Below are positions 35,381 to 43,762 of a DNA stretch of 64,000 nucleotides, piece after piece. Numbering within the stretch: the stretch's first letter is position 1; each line of letters opens with the position of its first letter. The position numbers and the translations under genes were made by a program. Source of the stretch: Pseudomonas benzenivorans (GTDB taxonomy: Bacteria; Pseudomonadota; Gammaproteobacteria; Pseudomonadales; Pseudomonadaceae); the NCBI RefSeq assembly GCF_900100495.1, contig NZ_FNCT01000017.1, positions 57,425 through 121,424 of the forward strand, written 5' to 3'. Below the pieces are notes generated by a model. It was not told where the DNA came from. It saw nothing but the letters and a program-made list of their open reading frames with translations, and searched no databases.

Positions 35381-35752
35381 TCAGGCACGGCGCCAGAGCA
35401 CGTTGCCGGCGAACAGCAGCACCGCCAGCAGCATCACCAGCGCGGCGCCGCCGAGCACCGGGCCGGCCTGCGGGGTGCCGGTGATCACCAGGGTCAGCGC
35501 CACCATCATCACCGGCAGGCACAGGTTGTGCAGCCAGAACTGCAGGCTGGCCAGGCGGCTGGCGGCGGCCTTGGGGAAGTAGTGGTAGATCACCCCGACC
35601 AGGGTCAGGGTGACCCAGCCGAGCAGGTTGAGGTGCGCGTGCACGCTCATCAGGCGGTGGTCGCCGCTGGTGCCCATGAACACGCCCAGGCCGACGGCCA
35701 GGCAGAAATAGACGATGGCGACATAGATCCAACGACGCGAAACGGGACTCAT
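35381..35752 (-). CDS. small haem-copper oxidase subunit I-like membrane protein
   Basis: 123 residues, four membrane helices. SVHAHLNLLGWVTLTLVG and HYFPKAAASRLASLQFWLHN match the start of cbb3-type or NO-reductase-like subunit I, including the His pair, but the protein stops after about a quarter of a full subunit. Small proteins like this are found in pseudomonads and are often labelled cytochrome-c oxidase. Whether it binds haem is unknown. Converges with the PPOX-GAF gene, whose stop is adjacent. Confidence 0.78.
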   Translation of the reverse strand: MSPVSRRWIYVAIVYFCLAVGLGVFMGTSGDHRLMSVHAHLNLLGWVTLTLVGVIYHYFPKAAASRLASLQFWLHNLCLPVMMVALTLVITGTPQAGPVLGGAALVMLLAVLLFAGNVLWRRA

Positions 35753-36054
35753 CGAGGTGCTCCTCTGGTGGTTTTGAGGAGCTCCATGCTAGGGCGCGGC
35801 GCCGCGGCGGATTGCGAAATAGACCCTATGCAATCCCTAAAACTTCCCTAAACGCCCGCCGGGTCGGATGCGCTCCTGCCAGCGGTGCGCGCGGCGCACC
35901 CTACGGGTCCATGGCAGGGCGGCCGGCGCTCTTGTAGGAGCGGGGGGACGCCCAGTCCCATGCCCGCGATCGGCGGTCTATCCGGTCAGCTCGCGGCCGT
36001 GGGCCGCTCCTACGGGGGAACCGCGTGCAGCGCAGCCTAAGAATCGCCGGCCAG
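35753..36054. other. intergenic region with repeats, 302 bp
   Basis: Between the oxidase-like gene start and the stop of the cupin gene on the same strand. Holds the upstream region of the oxidase-like gene, a GTGCGCGCGGCGCACCCTAC-type repeat (about 35883-35903) similar to one at 12614, and the dispersed repeat at 35900-36025. No gene seen. Confidence 0.6.
35900..36025. repeat. REP-type dispersed repeat (copy 2, inverted)
   Basis: Nearly the reverse complement of 24067-24193 over its whole length: CCTACGGGTCCATGGCAG, CTTGTAGGAGCGGGGGGACG, CCCATGCCCGCGATC, GCGGCCGTGGGCCGCTCCTA. It begins just after a GCGCACC repeat. Confidence 0.75.
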
Positions 36055-36384
36055 TCAGTCGACGATGAACAACCGCGCGCCGGTCGCCGTCGAGGAACGG
36101 TGCGCCTCGGCCTGGTCGGCGACCTGGTAGCTCATGCCCGGGGTCATGACGAAGTGCCGGCCATCTTCCAGTTCGGTGTGCAGTTCGCCGTCCAGGCATA
36201 GCAGGATGTGGCCTTTGCTGCACCAGTGATCGGCCAGGTAGCCCGCGCTGTACTCGACCATGCGCACCCGCAGGTCGCCGAACTGCTGGGTGCGCCAGTA
36301 GGCCGTGCCGCTTTCGCCGGCATGCGCAGTCGGTTCGATGGCATTCCAGTCGGTGGTGCCGAAGGGGATGTCGCGGATGTTCAT
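36055..36384 (-). CDS. DHCW-motif cupin fold protein
   Basis: 109 residues, single cupin domain. The diagnostic segment is YLADHWCSKGHILLCLDGEL, followed by a second cupin strand HFVMTPGMSYQVAD and the start IPFGTTDWNAIE. Cytoplasmic, probably metal binding through His residues. Function unknown. Monocistronic. Confidence 0.9.
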   Translation of the reverse strand: MNIRDIPFGTTDWNAIEPTAHAGESGTAYWRTQQFGDLRVRMVEYSAGYLADHWCSKGHILLCLDGELHTELEDGRHFVMTPGMSYQVADQAEAHRSSTATGARLFIVD

Positions 36385-36770
36385 CGTCTACTCCAGACGC
36401 GGGTTGCTGGGGCGGCTGGCGGCGCAACCGCCGTTCCTGGCCGGTCGGGCAGCTTGCTGGCGTAGCACGGGCGATTGGCGAAAGAGTTGGCGGACAGCGG
36501 CCGGGCAGCCGGCCGCGCCTCAGCCGAGCTAGCCTGAGGCTGGGGAAGCATATCAACGGTGGGCTGGTGCTGGTGCAGTTCCTGCTGTTTCCGTCGCTCG
36601 GACGGAGCTACCTGGGCTGGCTGACCGGCGGCTTGCGTCGCCAGCCGCCGGAGCGGAGGTTCGAGGCGGCTTGAGTGCCCGCCCGCAGGCCCGCCTCTCC
36701 AGCGGCATAAGCCACTCGCGATGCGGGCCTACGGACTGCGGCCCGCCCCCATGCGGGTCCAGTCGGCCTG
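36385..36770. other. intergenic region, 386 bp, with a possible coding remnant
   Basis: Between the cupin start and the stop of the Met-rich protein. On the plus strand 36543-36674 is open and reads like the end of a hydrophobic protein (GLVLVQFLLFPSLGRSYLGW, ends in stop at 36672-36674) but has no start codon in frame. It may be a gene remnant. The rest shows nothing clear. Confidence 0.35.
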
Positions 36771-37217
36771 TCACTGGCCATCCTGTCCCGACTGGTTCTC
36801 CAGCATCTGCTCCATCATCTGCATCATGTTCTGCATGTTCTGGTGCATGTCCCGCAGGCATTGCTGCTGCGCCGGCGCATCCTTGGCCATCGGGCACTGG
36901 CTCTGCTGCATGCGGTTACTCATCATGCCCATCTGCGACTGCAAGGCCTGGCGGTGCTCGCTGCGGATCTTCTGGCGCTCCTGGGGGTTGGTGGTGCTGT
37001 GCATCCTGTCCATCATCTCCTGCATCTTGGACATGTCCATCATGCCCATGCCTTGCCCCATCCCTTGCCCCATGCCCTGGCCCTGGCCCATGGGGGCGCC
37101 TTGCTCGGTCTGGGCCAGCTGCTCGGGGTGGTGTGCATCCTCGGCGAAGGCCGGAGCGGCCAGCAGTGCGCCGGCGAGGGCGAGGGCGCTGAGAGACTGG
37201 TAGGTGAAAGTGCTCAT
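36771..37217 (-). CDS. secreted Met/Gln-rich small protein (metal-related, putative)
   Basis: 148 residues from the ATG at 37217 with GGGAGAATCACC upstream. Sec signal peptide about 1-25 ending AFA. The mature part is unusually rich in Met and Gln: MGQGQGMGQGMGQGMGMMDM near residue 43 and MHQNMQNMMQMMEQMLEN near the end, plus a Cys pair (SQCPMA, QQCLRD). Met-rich periplasmic proteins often bind Cu(I) or Ag(I). Follows the DUF2933 gene after about 120 bp. Copper binding is inference from composition. Confidence 0.8.
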   Translation of the reverse strand: MSTFTYQSLSALALAGALLAAPAFAEDAHHPEQLAQTEQGAPMGQGQGMGQGMGQGMGMMDMSKMQEMMDRMHSTTNPQERQKIRSEHRQALQSQMGMMSNRMQQSQCPMAKDAPAQQQCLRDMHQNMQNMMQMMEQMLENQSGQDGQ

Positions 37218-37338
37218 GGTGATTCTCCCTTCGGGACTAGTGGGTGTTGCGGATAGCGCTCGGGGAAGCGTCCCCGGGCAGTCGGAAAGTGGCGTTCGGC
37301 AGGTCATGCCTGGCCCTGCTCTGTGCTCCCGGCCTGGG

Positions 37339-37551
37339 TCAATGCCGATCATGATTCCGGCCATGGCCGTGGTGCATGAACAGGTGCATCAGCGGGCAGA
37401 GCAGGACCACCAGGTAGGGCAGCACGCCCAGCAGGTGGGCCTGGTGATCTTCCCAGAGGAAGAACAGGGCGAGGGCGGTGAAGACCAGCAGCACGGGCCA
37501 GAAGCGCCGGGCGTCGTTGGCTGGCTGTGTGGAGTCGGGGACGTGTGGCAT
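37339..37551 (-). CDS. DUF2933 small membrane protein
   Basis: 70 residues with two short membrane helices and a His-rich tail (CPLMHLFMHHGHGRNHDRH). LVFTALALFFLWEDHQAHLLG and YLVVLLCPLMHLFMHHGH are the DUF2933 pattern. These proteins are common beside copper and heavy-metal resistance genes. The C-terminal His cluster would bind metal. Between two secreted or anchored proteins on the same strand. Confidence 0.88.
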   Translation of the reverse strand: MPHVPDSTQPANDARRFWPVLLVFTALALFFLWEDHQAHLLGVLPYLVVLLCPLMHLFMHHGHGRNHDRH

Positions 37552-37640
37552 GTCGGGCTCTCCTGGCGACTGAGCGGGCTTGCCGTCGCGCCGCTGCGGA
37601 CCGGCGCAGCGACGGCGCGGATTCAGCAGGGAAAGCCGGG

Positions 37641-38054
37641 CTATTCGTTATAGCGGTGCAAACGCGTGCGAACCGGCGTGGGCAACCCGGGCGTCAGCGC
37701 CGCCAGAGGGGGAAAGGTGCCGAGGCGCTGGTGCAGGTGCGGCGGCAGGGCGAAGACGCCAGCCAGGCCGAGCAGGGCGGCAAGCGCCAGCAGCATCAGC
37801 AATTGCTGGTTGAGCGGGGAGTTCTGCAGGGCGTTGCAGGCCTCGGCGGACGCCTCGCCCAGGTCGAACTGGGCATGGCAGGCGCTGGTGTGCAGCAGGC
37901 TCGAGCCGGCGACCTGCACGCGAGAAGCATCATCCGCTGCGGCGCTTTCGCCGGCATGGGCGTGGGTGAAGGAGCAAGCGAAAAACAGCACGAACCACAG
38001 CACCACCAGATTCCTGGCGAGCCCTGTATGACGGGTGCGCATCGATTGGATCAT
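37641..38054 (-). CDS. putative membrane-anchored protein upstream of DUF2933
   Basis: 137 residues from the ATG at 38054 (a second ATG at 38042 is possible). N-terminal signal or anchor LVVLWFVLFFACSFTHAHA, then a soluble section with one Cys pair (TSACHAQF, EACNALQ), then a second membrane helix (QLLMLLALAALLGLAGVFAL) and a basic tail. I do not recognise the family. The context with DUF2933 and a Met-rich secreted protein suggests a metal-stress unit. Confidence 0.65.
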   Translation of the reverse strand: MIQSMRTRHTGLARNLVVLWFVLFFACSFTHAHAGESAAADDASRVQVAGSSLLHTSACHAQFDLGEASAEACNALQNSPLNQQLLMLLALAALLGLAGVFALPPHLHQRLGTFPPLAALTPGLPTPVRTRLHRYNE

Positions 38055-38175
38055 GGAAGGTCGAGTTCCGCATATGCCAGCGCCGTTGCTGTTCTGATTA
38101 AAGCCTGGGGATGGGGGCGGCGCCATTGATCCAGATCATGACCAATGGCCTGTACGGACGGCTGCCGCGCCGGGC

Positions 38176-39102
38176 TCAGCGGTTCTTCGCCGCCACGCTG
38201 ACGCCCTCGAGGGTGGCGAAGGAGGTGTCCTTGGCGGTCAGCAGGAAGTCGCGCATGAACGGCGCATCGAGCATGTCGGTACGGATGCCGGCATACAGGG
38301 TGGCGAACAGGCCCTTGTCGCCCAGGCGCTTGGCGGTGACGTAGCCGCGCGAGCTGTATTCGTGCAGCGCCCAGTTGGGCAGGCCGCAGACGCCGCGGCC
38401 GCTGGCCACCAGCTGCATCATCATCACCGTCAATTCCGAGGTGCGCAGCTGCGCCGGCTCGACGTCGGCCGGTTCGAGGAAGCGGGTGAAGATGTCCAGG
38501 CGGTCGCGCTCCACCGGGTAGGTGATCAGGGTTTCCGTGGCCAGGTCCTCGGGCACGATATACGGCTTGGCGGCCAGCGGGTGCTGGTTGGCCACCGCGA
38601 GCATGGCCTCGTAGGTGAACAGCGGCACGTAGGTGATGCCGGCCAGCTCCAGCGGGTCGCTGGTCACCACCAGGTCCAGGTCGCCGCGGGCCAGGGCCGG
38701 CAGCGGGGCGAAGGAGAAGCCCGAGGCCAGGTCCAGCTCCACCTCCGGCCAGGCGTCGCGGAACTGGTCGATGGTCGGCATCAGCCACTGGAAGCAGCTG
38801 TGGCATTCGATGGCCATGTGCAACCGGCCGGCGGTGCCGCCGGCCAGGCGCGCCAGGTCGCGTTCGGTGCCGCGCAGCAGCGGCAGCACCGCATCGGACA
38901 GTTGCAGCAGGCGCAAGCCGGCGCTGGTGAAGCGCACCGGCTTGGTCTTGCGCACGAACAGCTGCATGCCGAGGCGTTCCTCCAACTCCTTGAACTGGTG
39001 CGACAGCGCCGACTGGGTCAGGTGCAGGCGCTCGGCAGCGTCCACCAGGCTGTCGCTTTCGCGCAGGGCGTGGAGGGTTTTCAGGTGGCGTAATTCGAGC
39101 AT
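38176..39102 (-). CDS. metR: LysR family regulator of methionine biosynthesis
   Basis: 308 residues. Helix-turn-helix at the N-terminus (LKTLHALRESDSLVDAAERL, TQSALSHQFKELEERLGMQL), then the homocysteine-responsive effector domain as in MetR (CHSCFQWLMPTIDQFRDAWP). Transcribed divergently from metE across 227 bp, the usual arrangement for MetR activating metE. A REP element occupies part of the gap. Confidence 0.95.
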   Translation of the reverse strand: MLELRHLKTLHALRESDSLVDAAERLHLTQSALSHQFKELEERLGMQLFVRKTKPVRFTSAGLRLLQLSDAVLPLLRGTERDLARLAGGTAGRLHMAIECHSCFQWLMPTIDQFRDAWPEVELDLASGFSFAPLPALARGDLDLVVTSDPLELAGITYVPLFTYEAMLAVANQHPLAAKPYIVPEDLATETLITYPVERDRLDIFTRFLEPADVEPAQLRTSELTVMMMQLVASGRGVCGLPNWALHEYSSRGYVTAKRLGDKGLFATLYAGIRTDMLDAPFMRDFLLTAKDTSFATLEGVSVAAKNR

Positions 39103-39141
39103 GGGGACCTCGATCCAGGGGTATCTCGCAGATCAGCTTTG

Positions 39142-39207
39142 TGTAGGAGCGAGCTTGCTCGCGATGCTTTCGCGGCATCCCGGATCGCGAGCAAGCTCGC
39201 TCCTACA
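39142..39207. repeat. REP palindrome between metR and metE
   Basis: TGTAGGAGCGAGCTTGCTCG ... CGAGCAAGCTCGCTCCTACA: arms are perfect over 20 bp and continue with GCGA / TCGC, with about 18 bp between. This is the common pseudomonad REP unit. It sits about 40 bp from the metR start and 120 bp from the metE start. Confidence 0.9.
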
Positions 39208-39329
39208 GGTGTGTGGGTTAGATGAACATGAGAGATTCTATAGATCAAGACGAATATGTTGAGTTTGTCTCACGGTGACGGGCTGCCGAGAATACGCCCC
39301 ATCTTGTGACCCTTATGGAGCGTTTCGAC

Positions 39330-41636
39330 ATGGCCCTGTCCCATTCCCTTGGTTTCCCGCGCATCGGCCGCGACCGCGAATTGAAGAAAGCCCTGGAGGC
39401 CCACTGGAAGGGCGAACTGGACGAGGCCGGCCTGCGCGCGGTCGGCCGCGAGCTGCGCGCCGCCCACTGGCAGCTGCAGAAGGACGCCGGCCTCGACTTG
39501 CTGCCGGTCGGCGACTTCGCCTGGTACGACCAGGTGCTGAGCCATTCTCTGGCCTTCGGCGTGATCCCCGCGCGTTTCCGCCCGGCGGACGGCAAGCCGA
39601 GCCTGGATACCCTGTTCGCCATGGCCCGTGGCGCCGGCCAGGGCTGCTGTGGCGGTGGTGCCCATGCCCAGGAGCTGACCAAGTGGTTCGACACCAACTA
39701 CCACTACCTGGTCCCGGAATTCAGCGTGGATCAGCGCTTCCAGCTGAGCTGGGAGCAGCTGTTCGAGGAGGTCGCCGAGGCCCATGCCCTCGGGCACAAG
39801 GTCAAGCCGGTGCTGATCGGCCCGCTGAGCTACCTGTGGCTGGGCAAGGTCAAGGGCGCTGCCGCCGAGGTGGGAGGCTTCGACAAGCTCGAGCTGCTCG
39901 AACGGCTGCTGCCGGTCTACGGCGAGATCCTCGGGCGGCTGGCCGCCCAGGGCGTGGAGTGGGTGCAGATCGACGAGCCGATCCTCGGCCTGGACCTGCC
40001 GCAGGACTGGAAGAACGCCTTCGAGCGCGCCTACCACCTGCTGCAGCACGCACCGCTGAAGAAGCTGGTCGCCTGCTACTTCAGCGGCCTGGAGGACAAC
40101 CTCGGCCTGGCCGTGAGCCTGCCGGTGGATGGCCTGCACGTCGACTTGGTGCGCGCGCCGGAACAGCTGCCGCTGCTGCTCGACCGCCTGCCGAGCTACA
40201 AGGTGCTGTCGCTCGGGGTGGTCAACGGCCGCAACGTCTGGCGCTGCGACCTGGACCAGGCCCTGGACCAGTTGCACCAGGCGCAAGAGCGCTTCGCCGG
40301 CAACCTCTGGGTCGCCGGCTCCTGCTCGCTGCTGCACAGCCCGGTCGACCTGGCCCGCGAGGACCAGCTCGACGCCGAGCTGAAGGGCTGGCTGGCCTTC
40401 GCCGTGCAGAAGTGCGCCGAGATCGCCGTGCTCGCCCGCGCCCTGAACCAGCCGCAGGCCGCCGAGGTACAGACGGCCCTGGCCGCCAGCCGCGCCGTGC
40501 AGGCCAGCCGCGTCGGCTCAACGCGCATTCACAAGCCGGCGGTGCAGGCGCGCCTGGCCGCCATCACCCCGGCCGACAGCCAGCGCGCTGCACCCTTCGC
40601 CGCGCGCATCGAGCAGCAGCGCGCGCGCCTGCAACTGCCGGCGCTGCCGACCACCACCATCGGCTCCTTCCCGCAGACCGCGGCGATCCGTCTGGCGCGC
40701 CAGGCGTTCAAGCAGGGCAAGCTGTCGGCGGCCGACTACACCGAGGCCATGCACAGCGAGATCCGTCATGCCGTCGAGGTCCAGGAAAACCTAGGCCTGG
40801 ACGTGCTGGTGCATGGCGAGGCCGAGCGCAACGACATGGTCGAATACTTCGCCGAGCAGCTCGACGGCTACGCCTTCAGCCGCTTCGGCTGGGTGCAGAG
40901 CTACGGCTCGCGCTGCGTCAAGCCGGCGGTAATAGTCGGCGACCTGAGCCGCCCGCAGCCGATGACCGTGGAGTGGATCCGCTACGCCCAGGGCCTCACC
41001 GCCAAGGTGATGAAGGGCATGCTGACCGGCCCGGTGACCATGCTGATGTGGTCCTTCCCGCGCGAGGACATCTCCCGCGAGCAGCAGGCCCGTCAGTTGG
41101 CCCTGGCGATCCGCGACGAGGTGCAGGACCTGGAAGCCGCCGGGATCAGGATCGTGCAGATCGACGAGGCGGCGTTCCGCGAGGGCCTGCCGCTGCGTCG
41201 GGCGCAGTGGGCGGCGTACCTGGACTGGGCCACCGAGGCCTTCCGCCTGTGCGCCTCCGGCGTGCGCGACGAAACCCAGATCCACACCCACATGTGCTAC
41301 AGCGAGTTCAACGACGTGATCGAGGCCATCGCCGCGATGGACGCCGACGTCATCACCATCGAGACCTCGCGCTCGGACATGGAGCTGCTCAAGGCCTTCG
41401 AGGCGTTCGATTACCCCAACGAGATCGGCCCCGGGGTCTACGATATCCACTCACCGCGGGTGCCGGACAGCGTCGAGATGGCCAGGCTGCTGCGCAAGGC
41501 GGCGCGGCGCATCCCCGCCGAGCGGCTGTGGGTCAACCCCGACTGCGGCCTGAAGACCCGCGCCTGGGCAGAGACCGAGGCGGCGCTGGTCAACATGGTG
41601 GCGGCGGCGCGGCAGCTGCGTGGCGAACTGGCCTAG
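39330..41636 (+). CDS. metE: cobalamin-independent methionine synthase
   Basis: 768 residues from the ATG at 39330 (MALSHSLGFPRIG), the usual MetE start; an ATG eight codons earlier is less likely. Zinc ligands are visible: His654 and Cys656 in IHTHMCY, Glu678 in IETSR and Cys739 in NPDCGLKTR. Transfers methyl from 5-methyltetrahydropteroyltri-glutamate to homocysteine. Downstream is a strong intrinsic terminator. No cobalamin riboswitch is seen in the short leader, and control by the divergent MetR is expected. Confidence 0.97.
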   Translation: MALSHSLGFPRIGRDRELKKALEAHWKGELDEAGLRAVGRELRAAHWQLQKDAGLDLLPVGDFAWYDQVLSHSLAFGVIPARFRPADGKPSLDTLFAMARGAGQGCCGGGAHAQELTKWFDTNYHYLVPEFSVDQRFQLSWEQLFEEVAEAHALGHKVKPVLIGPLSYLWLGKVKGAAAEVGGFDKLELLERLLPVYGEILGRLAAQGVEWVQIDEPILGLDLPQDWKNAFERAYHLLQHAPLKKLVACYFSGLEDNLGLAVSLPVDGLHVDLVRAPEQLPLLLDRLPSYKVLSLGVVNGRNVWRCDLDQALDQLHQAQERFAGNLWVAGSCSLLHSPVDLAREDQLDAELKGWLAFAVQKCAEIAVLARALNQPQAAEVQTALAASRAVQASRVGSTRIHKPAVQARLAAITPADSQRAAPFAARIEQQRARLQLPALPTTTIGSFPQTAAIRLARQAFKQGKLSAADYTEAMHSEIRHAVEVQENLGLDVLVHGEAERNDMVEYFAEQLDGYAFSRFGWVQSYGSRCVKPAVIVGDLSRPQPMTVEWIRYAQGLTAKVMKGMLTGPVTMLMWSFPREDISREQQARQLALAIRDEVQDLEAAGIRIVQIDEAAFREGLPLRRAQWAAYLDWATEAFRLCASGVRDETQIHTHMCYSEFNDVIEAIAAMDADVITIETSRSDMELLKAFEAFDYPNEIGPGVYDIHSPRVPDSVEMARLLRKAARRIPAERLWVNPDCGLKTRAWAETEAALVNMVAAARQLRGELA

Positions 41637-41653
41637 CGGCTGGCAGCATGATC

Positions 41654-41679
41654 AAGGCGACCCAGGGGTCGCCTTTTTT
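41654..41679 (+). terminator. intrinsic terminator after metE
   Basis: AAGGCGACCC pairs with GGGTCGCCTT, followed by a T-run and G. Starts 18 bp after the metE stop. Confidence 0.92.
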
Positions 41680-41705
41680 GTGTCATGTCACGGCTGGCGC
41701 GGCTT

Positions 41706-42620
41706 TCAAGCGTGATTGGCGGTGCGTGAGCAGGTCGCCAGGTCTTCGAGGAAGGCGCGCAGGATCGGCGGCGCGGCTAGGCCGCGCCGGGTGATCACGT
41801 CGAATGGCGACATCAGCTGCAGTTGCGGAGTCGCCAGTCGGCGCATGTCGCCGGTCTTGATCCATTGCGCGGCGAAATGCACCGGCAGGAAGCCGAGGTA
41901 GGCGCCGGAGATGATCAGGATGGCCAGCGCCTCGATGTTGTCCACCGTCGCCGCCGCCTTGTTCACGCCCAGTTGCTCGAGGTCATAGTGCTGCATGTAG
42001 CCGCGGGCGACGATGCGGCTGGCGCGGATTTCCTCGAGCAGCTTGGCGCCCTCGGCCAGGCTGCCGTAGAGCGGGTGCCGGCGCCCACAGTAGAGCGCCA
42101 GGGCTTCCTGGTAGAGCGCCGAGTAGGACAGGCCGGGTACGTGGATCGGGAAGTGGCCGACGGCCAGGTGCAGGCGGCCGTCGAGCACGCGTTCTTCCAG
42201 TTCCGCCGGCGAGCCGACATAGACGCTCAGGTGGACGTCGTGGCCGCGGGAGACGAAGCGCTGGGTGGTGCGCGGTATCGGCGAGTCGGGGTCGCTGATG
42301 GTGCTGTCGATGATGCCCAGGTTGAGCTGGCCGCTGATGTGCTGCTTGAGCACGTCGGCGTCCAGGCAGAAGTTTTCCACGGACGCGAGCAGGCGCAGGG
42401 TCGCCTCGTGGATCGCCACGCCTTGCTCGGTCAGGTGGAAGCCGCTGCGGCCGCGCTGGCAGAGCTTGACCCCGAGCCGGGTCTCCAGGTGGCTCATCTG
42501 TTCGCTGATGGTCGACTGGCCGGCATTGAGCGCCGCCTGGGCCGCGGAAAAGCCGCCGCACTTGACGATGGTGGCGAAGACCCTGAGCAGTTTCAGGTCG
42601 ACATCGTGCAGCTGAATCAT
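41706..42620 (-). CDS. LysR family regulator (GbuR-like)
   Basis: 304 residues. N-terminal helix-turn-helix (LLRVFATIVKCGGFSAAQAA, STISEQMSHLETRLGVKLC) and effector domain (LNLGIIDSTISDPDSPIPRT). Transcribed divergently from the ureohydrolase gene across 155 bp; this position and order match the gbuR-gbuA arrangement of Pseudomonas aeruginosa. Probably activates the downstream catabolic operon in response to a guanidino compound. The effector is not known. Confidence 0.88.
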   Translation of the reverse strand: MIQLHDVDLKLLRVFATIVKCGGFSAAQAALNAGQSTISEQMSHLETRLGVKLCQRGRSGFHLTEQGVAIHEATLRLLASVENFCLDADVLKQHISGQLNLGIIDSTISDPDSPIPRTTQRFVSRGHDVHLSVYVGSPAELEERVLDGRLHLAVGHFPIHVPGLSYSALYQEALALYCGRRHPLYGSLAEGAKLLEEIRASRIVARGYMQHYDLEQLGVNKAAATVDNIEALAILIISGAYLGFLPVHFAAQWIKTGDMRRLATPQLQLMSPFDVITRRGLAAPPILRAFLEDLATCSRTANHA

Positions 42621-42644
42621 GCCCGCCTCCCGGCTTCGAGATAC

Positions 42645-42659
42645 ATCGGAAACGCCGAT
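42645..42659. promoter_or_regulatory. candidate LysR-type operator
   Basis: ATCGG-AAACG-CCGAT, an inverted repeat that contains T-N11-A (T42646, A42658), the consensus LysR box, 24 bp from the start of the LysR gene in the divergent promoter region. Confidence 0.55.
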
Positions 42660-42748
42660 ATGAGTATCTGATGTTCAGCATTTTTTCCAGAAAATACTGC
42701 GCCCATAGTCACTCCAACGGCGAAGGCCCAGCCGCTTCGCCCCTCGCC

Positions 42749-42756
42749 AATAACAA
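42749..42756 (+). promoter_or_regulatory. candidate Hfq/Crc motif before the ureohydrolase gene
   Basis: AATAACAA fits AAnAAnAA and lies immediately upstream of the GAGTTGGAGA ribosome binding region. Confidence 0.5.
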
Positions 42757-42775
42757 GAGTTGGAGACGCCTGAAC

Positions 42776-43762
42776 ATGTCGAACAACAGCTACGAGTCTG
42801 GTCGCCTGAACTTGCCGTTCGTCGGCCATTGCACCTTTGCCAAGGCGCCGGTGTGCACCGACTGGGATGCCCTGGATGCCGATGTGGCGATCCTCGGCGC
42901 GCCCAACGACATGGGCACCCAGTGGCGCTCCGGCGCGCGCTTCGGGCCGCGCGGCATTCGCGAGGCCTCGACCCTGTTCTCCTTCGGCCATGCCGGCGCC
43001 TACGATCACGAAGACGATGTCATGTACCTGACCGAGGCGGACGTGCGCATGGTCGACGTCGGCGACGCCGACATCGTGCATACCGATATGCTGGCGAGCA
43101 ACGCCAACACCGAGTTCGCCGTGCGCAAGATCCTCCAGGCCGGCGCCATGCCGGTGGTACTGGGCGGCGACCACTCGGTGCACGCCCCGGTGATCAAGGC
43201 CTTCGAGGGGCGCGGGCCGATCCACATCATTCACTTCGATGCGCACCTGGACTTCGTCGACGAGCGCCACGGGGTGCGCTATGGCCATGGCAATCCGCTG
43301 CGCCGGGCCTCGGAGATGAACCACATCGTCGGCATGACCCAGCTGGGCATCCGCAACGTATCCTCCTCCAACCGCACCGATTACGACGCCGCGCGCCGTG
43401 CCGGCTCGCACATCCTCTCGGTCCGCGATGTCCGGCGCCTCGGCGCGCAGGGCGTGCTGGAGCTGATCCCGCAGGGTATCGATTACTACATCACCATCGA
43501 CATCGACGGTTTCGACCCGTCCATCGCACCGGGCACCGGCACCCCGAGCCACGGCGGCTTCCTCTACTACGAGGTGCTGGAAATCATCCAGGCGCTGGCC
43601 AAGCGCAGCCAGGGCAAGATCGTCGGCATGGACCTGGTCGAGGTGGCGCCGGCCTACGACCCCACCGGCATGACCTCGATCCTCGCCGCACAACTGCTGC
43701 TCAACAGCATCGGCTTCATCTTTCACGCGCGCGCCCAGGCCCGCGCCGGCCAGGAGGCATGA
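42776..43762 (+). CDS. gbuA: ureohydrolase family enzyme (guanidinobutyrase-like)
   Basis: 328 residues from the ATG at 42776. Binuclear manganese ligands are visible: His133 in GGDHSV, Asp155/His157/Asp159 in DAHLDF and Asp242/Asp244 in DIDGFD. It hydrolyses a terminal guanidino group, releasing urea. The divergent LysR gene, the small membrane protein and the NCS1-type permease nearby match the gbu locus of P. aeruginosa, so 4-guanidinobutyrate is the best guess; agmatine or guanidinopropionate cannot be ruled out. The stop overlaps the ATG of the next gene. Confidence 0.82.
   Translation: MSNNSYESGRLNLPFVGHCTFAKAPVCTDWDALDADVAILGAPNDMGTQWRSGARFGPRGIREASTLFSFGHAGAYDHEDDVMYLTEADVRMVDVGDADIVHTDMLASNANTEFAVRKILQAGAMPVVLGGDHSVHAPVIKAFEGRGPIHIIHFDAHLDFVDERHGVRYGHGNPLRRASEMNHIVGMTQLGIRNVSSSNRTDYDAARRAGSHILSVRDVRRLGAQGVLELIPQGIDYYITIDIDGFDPSIAPGTGTPSHGGFLYYEVLEIIQALAKRSQGKIVGMDLVEVAPAYDPTGMTSILAAQLLLNSIGFIFHARAQARAGQEA

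Noticed and set aside
36543..36674. Plus-strand open stretch resembling the end of a hydrophobic protein
   Set aside because: No start codon or ribosome binding site in frame; kept only as a possible remnant in the intergenic entry.
39207..39330. Possible cobalamin riboswitch before metE
   Set aside because: The leader is too short and lacks the B12-box type sequence.
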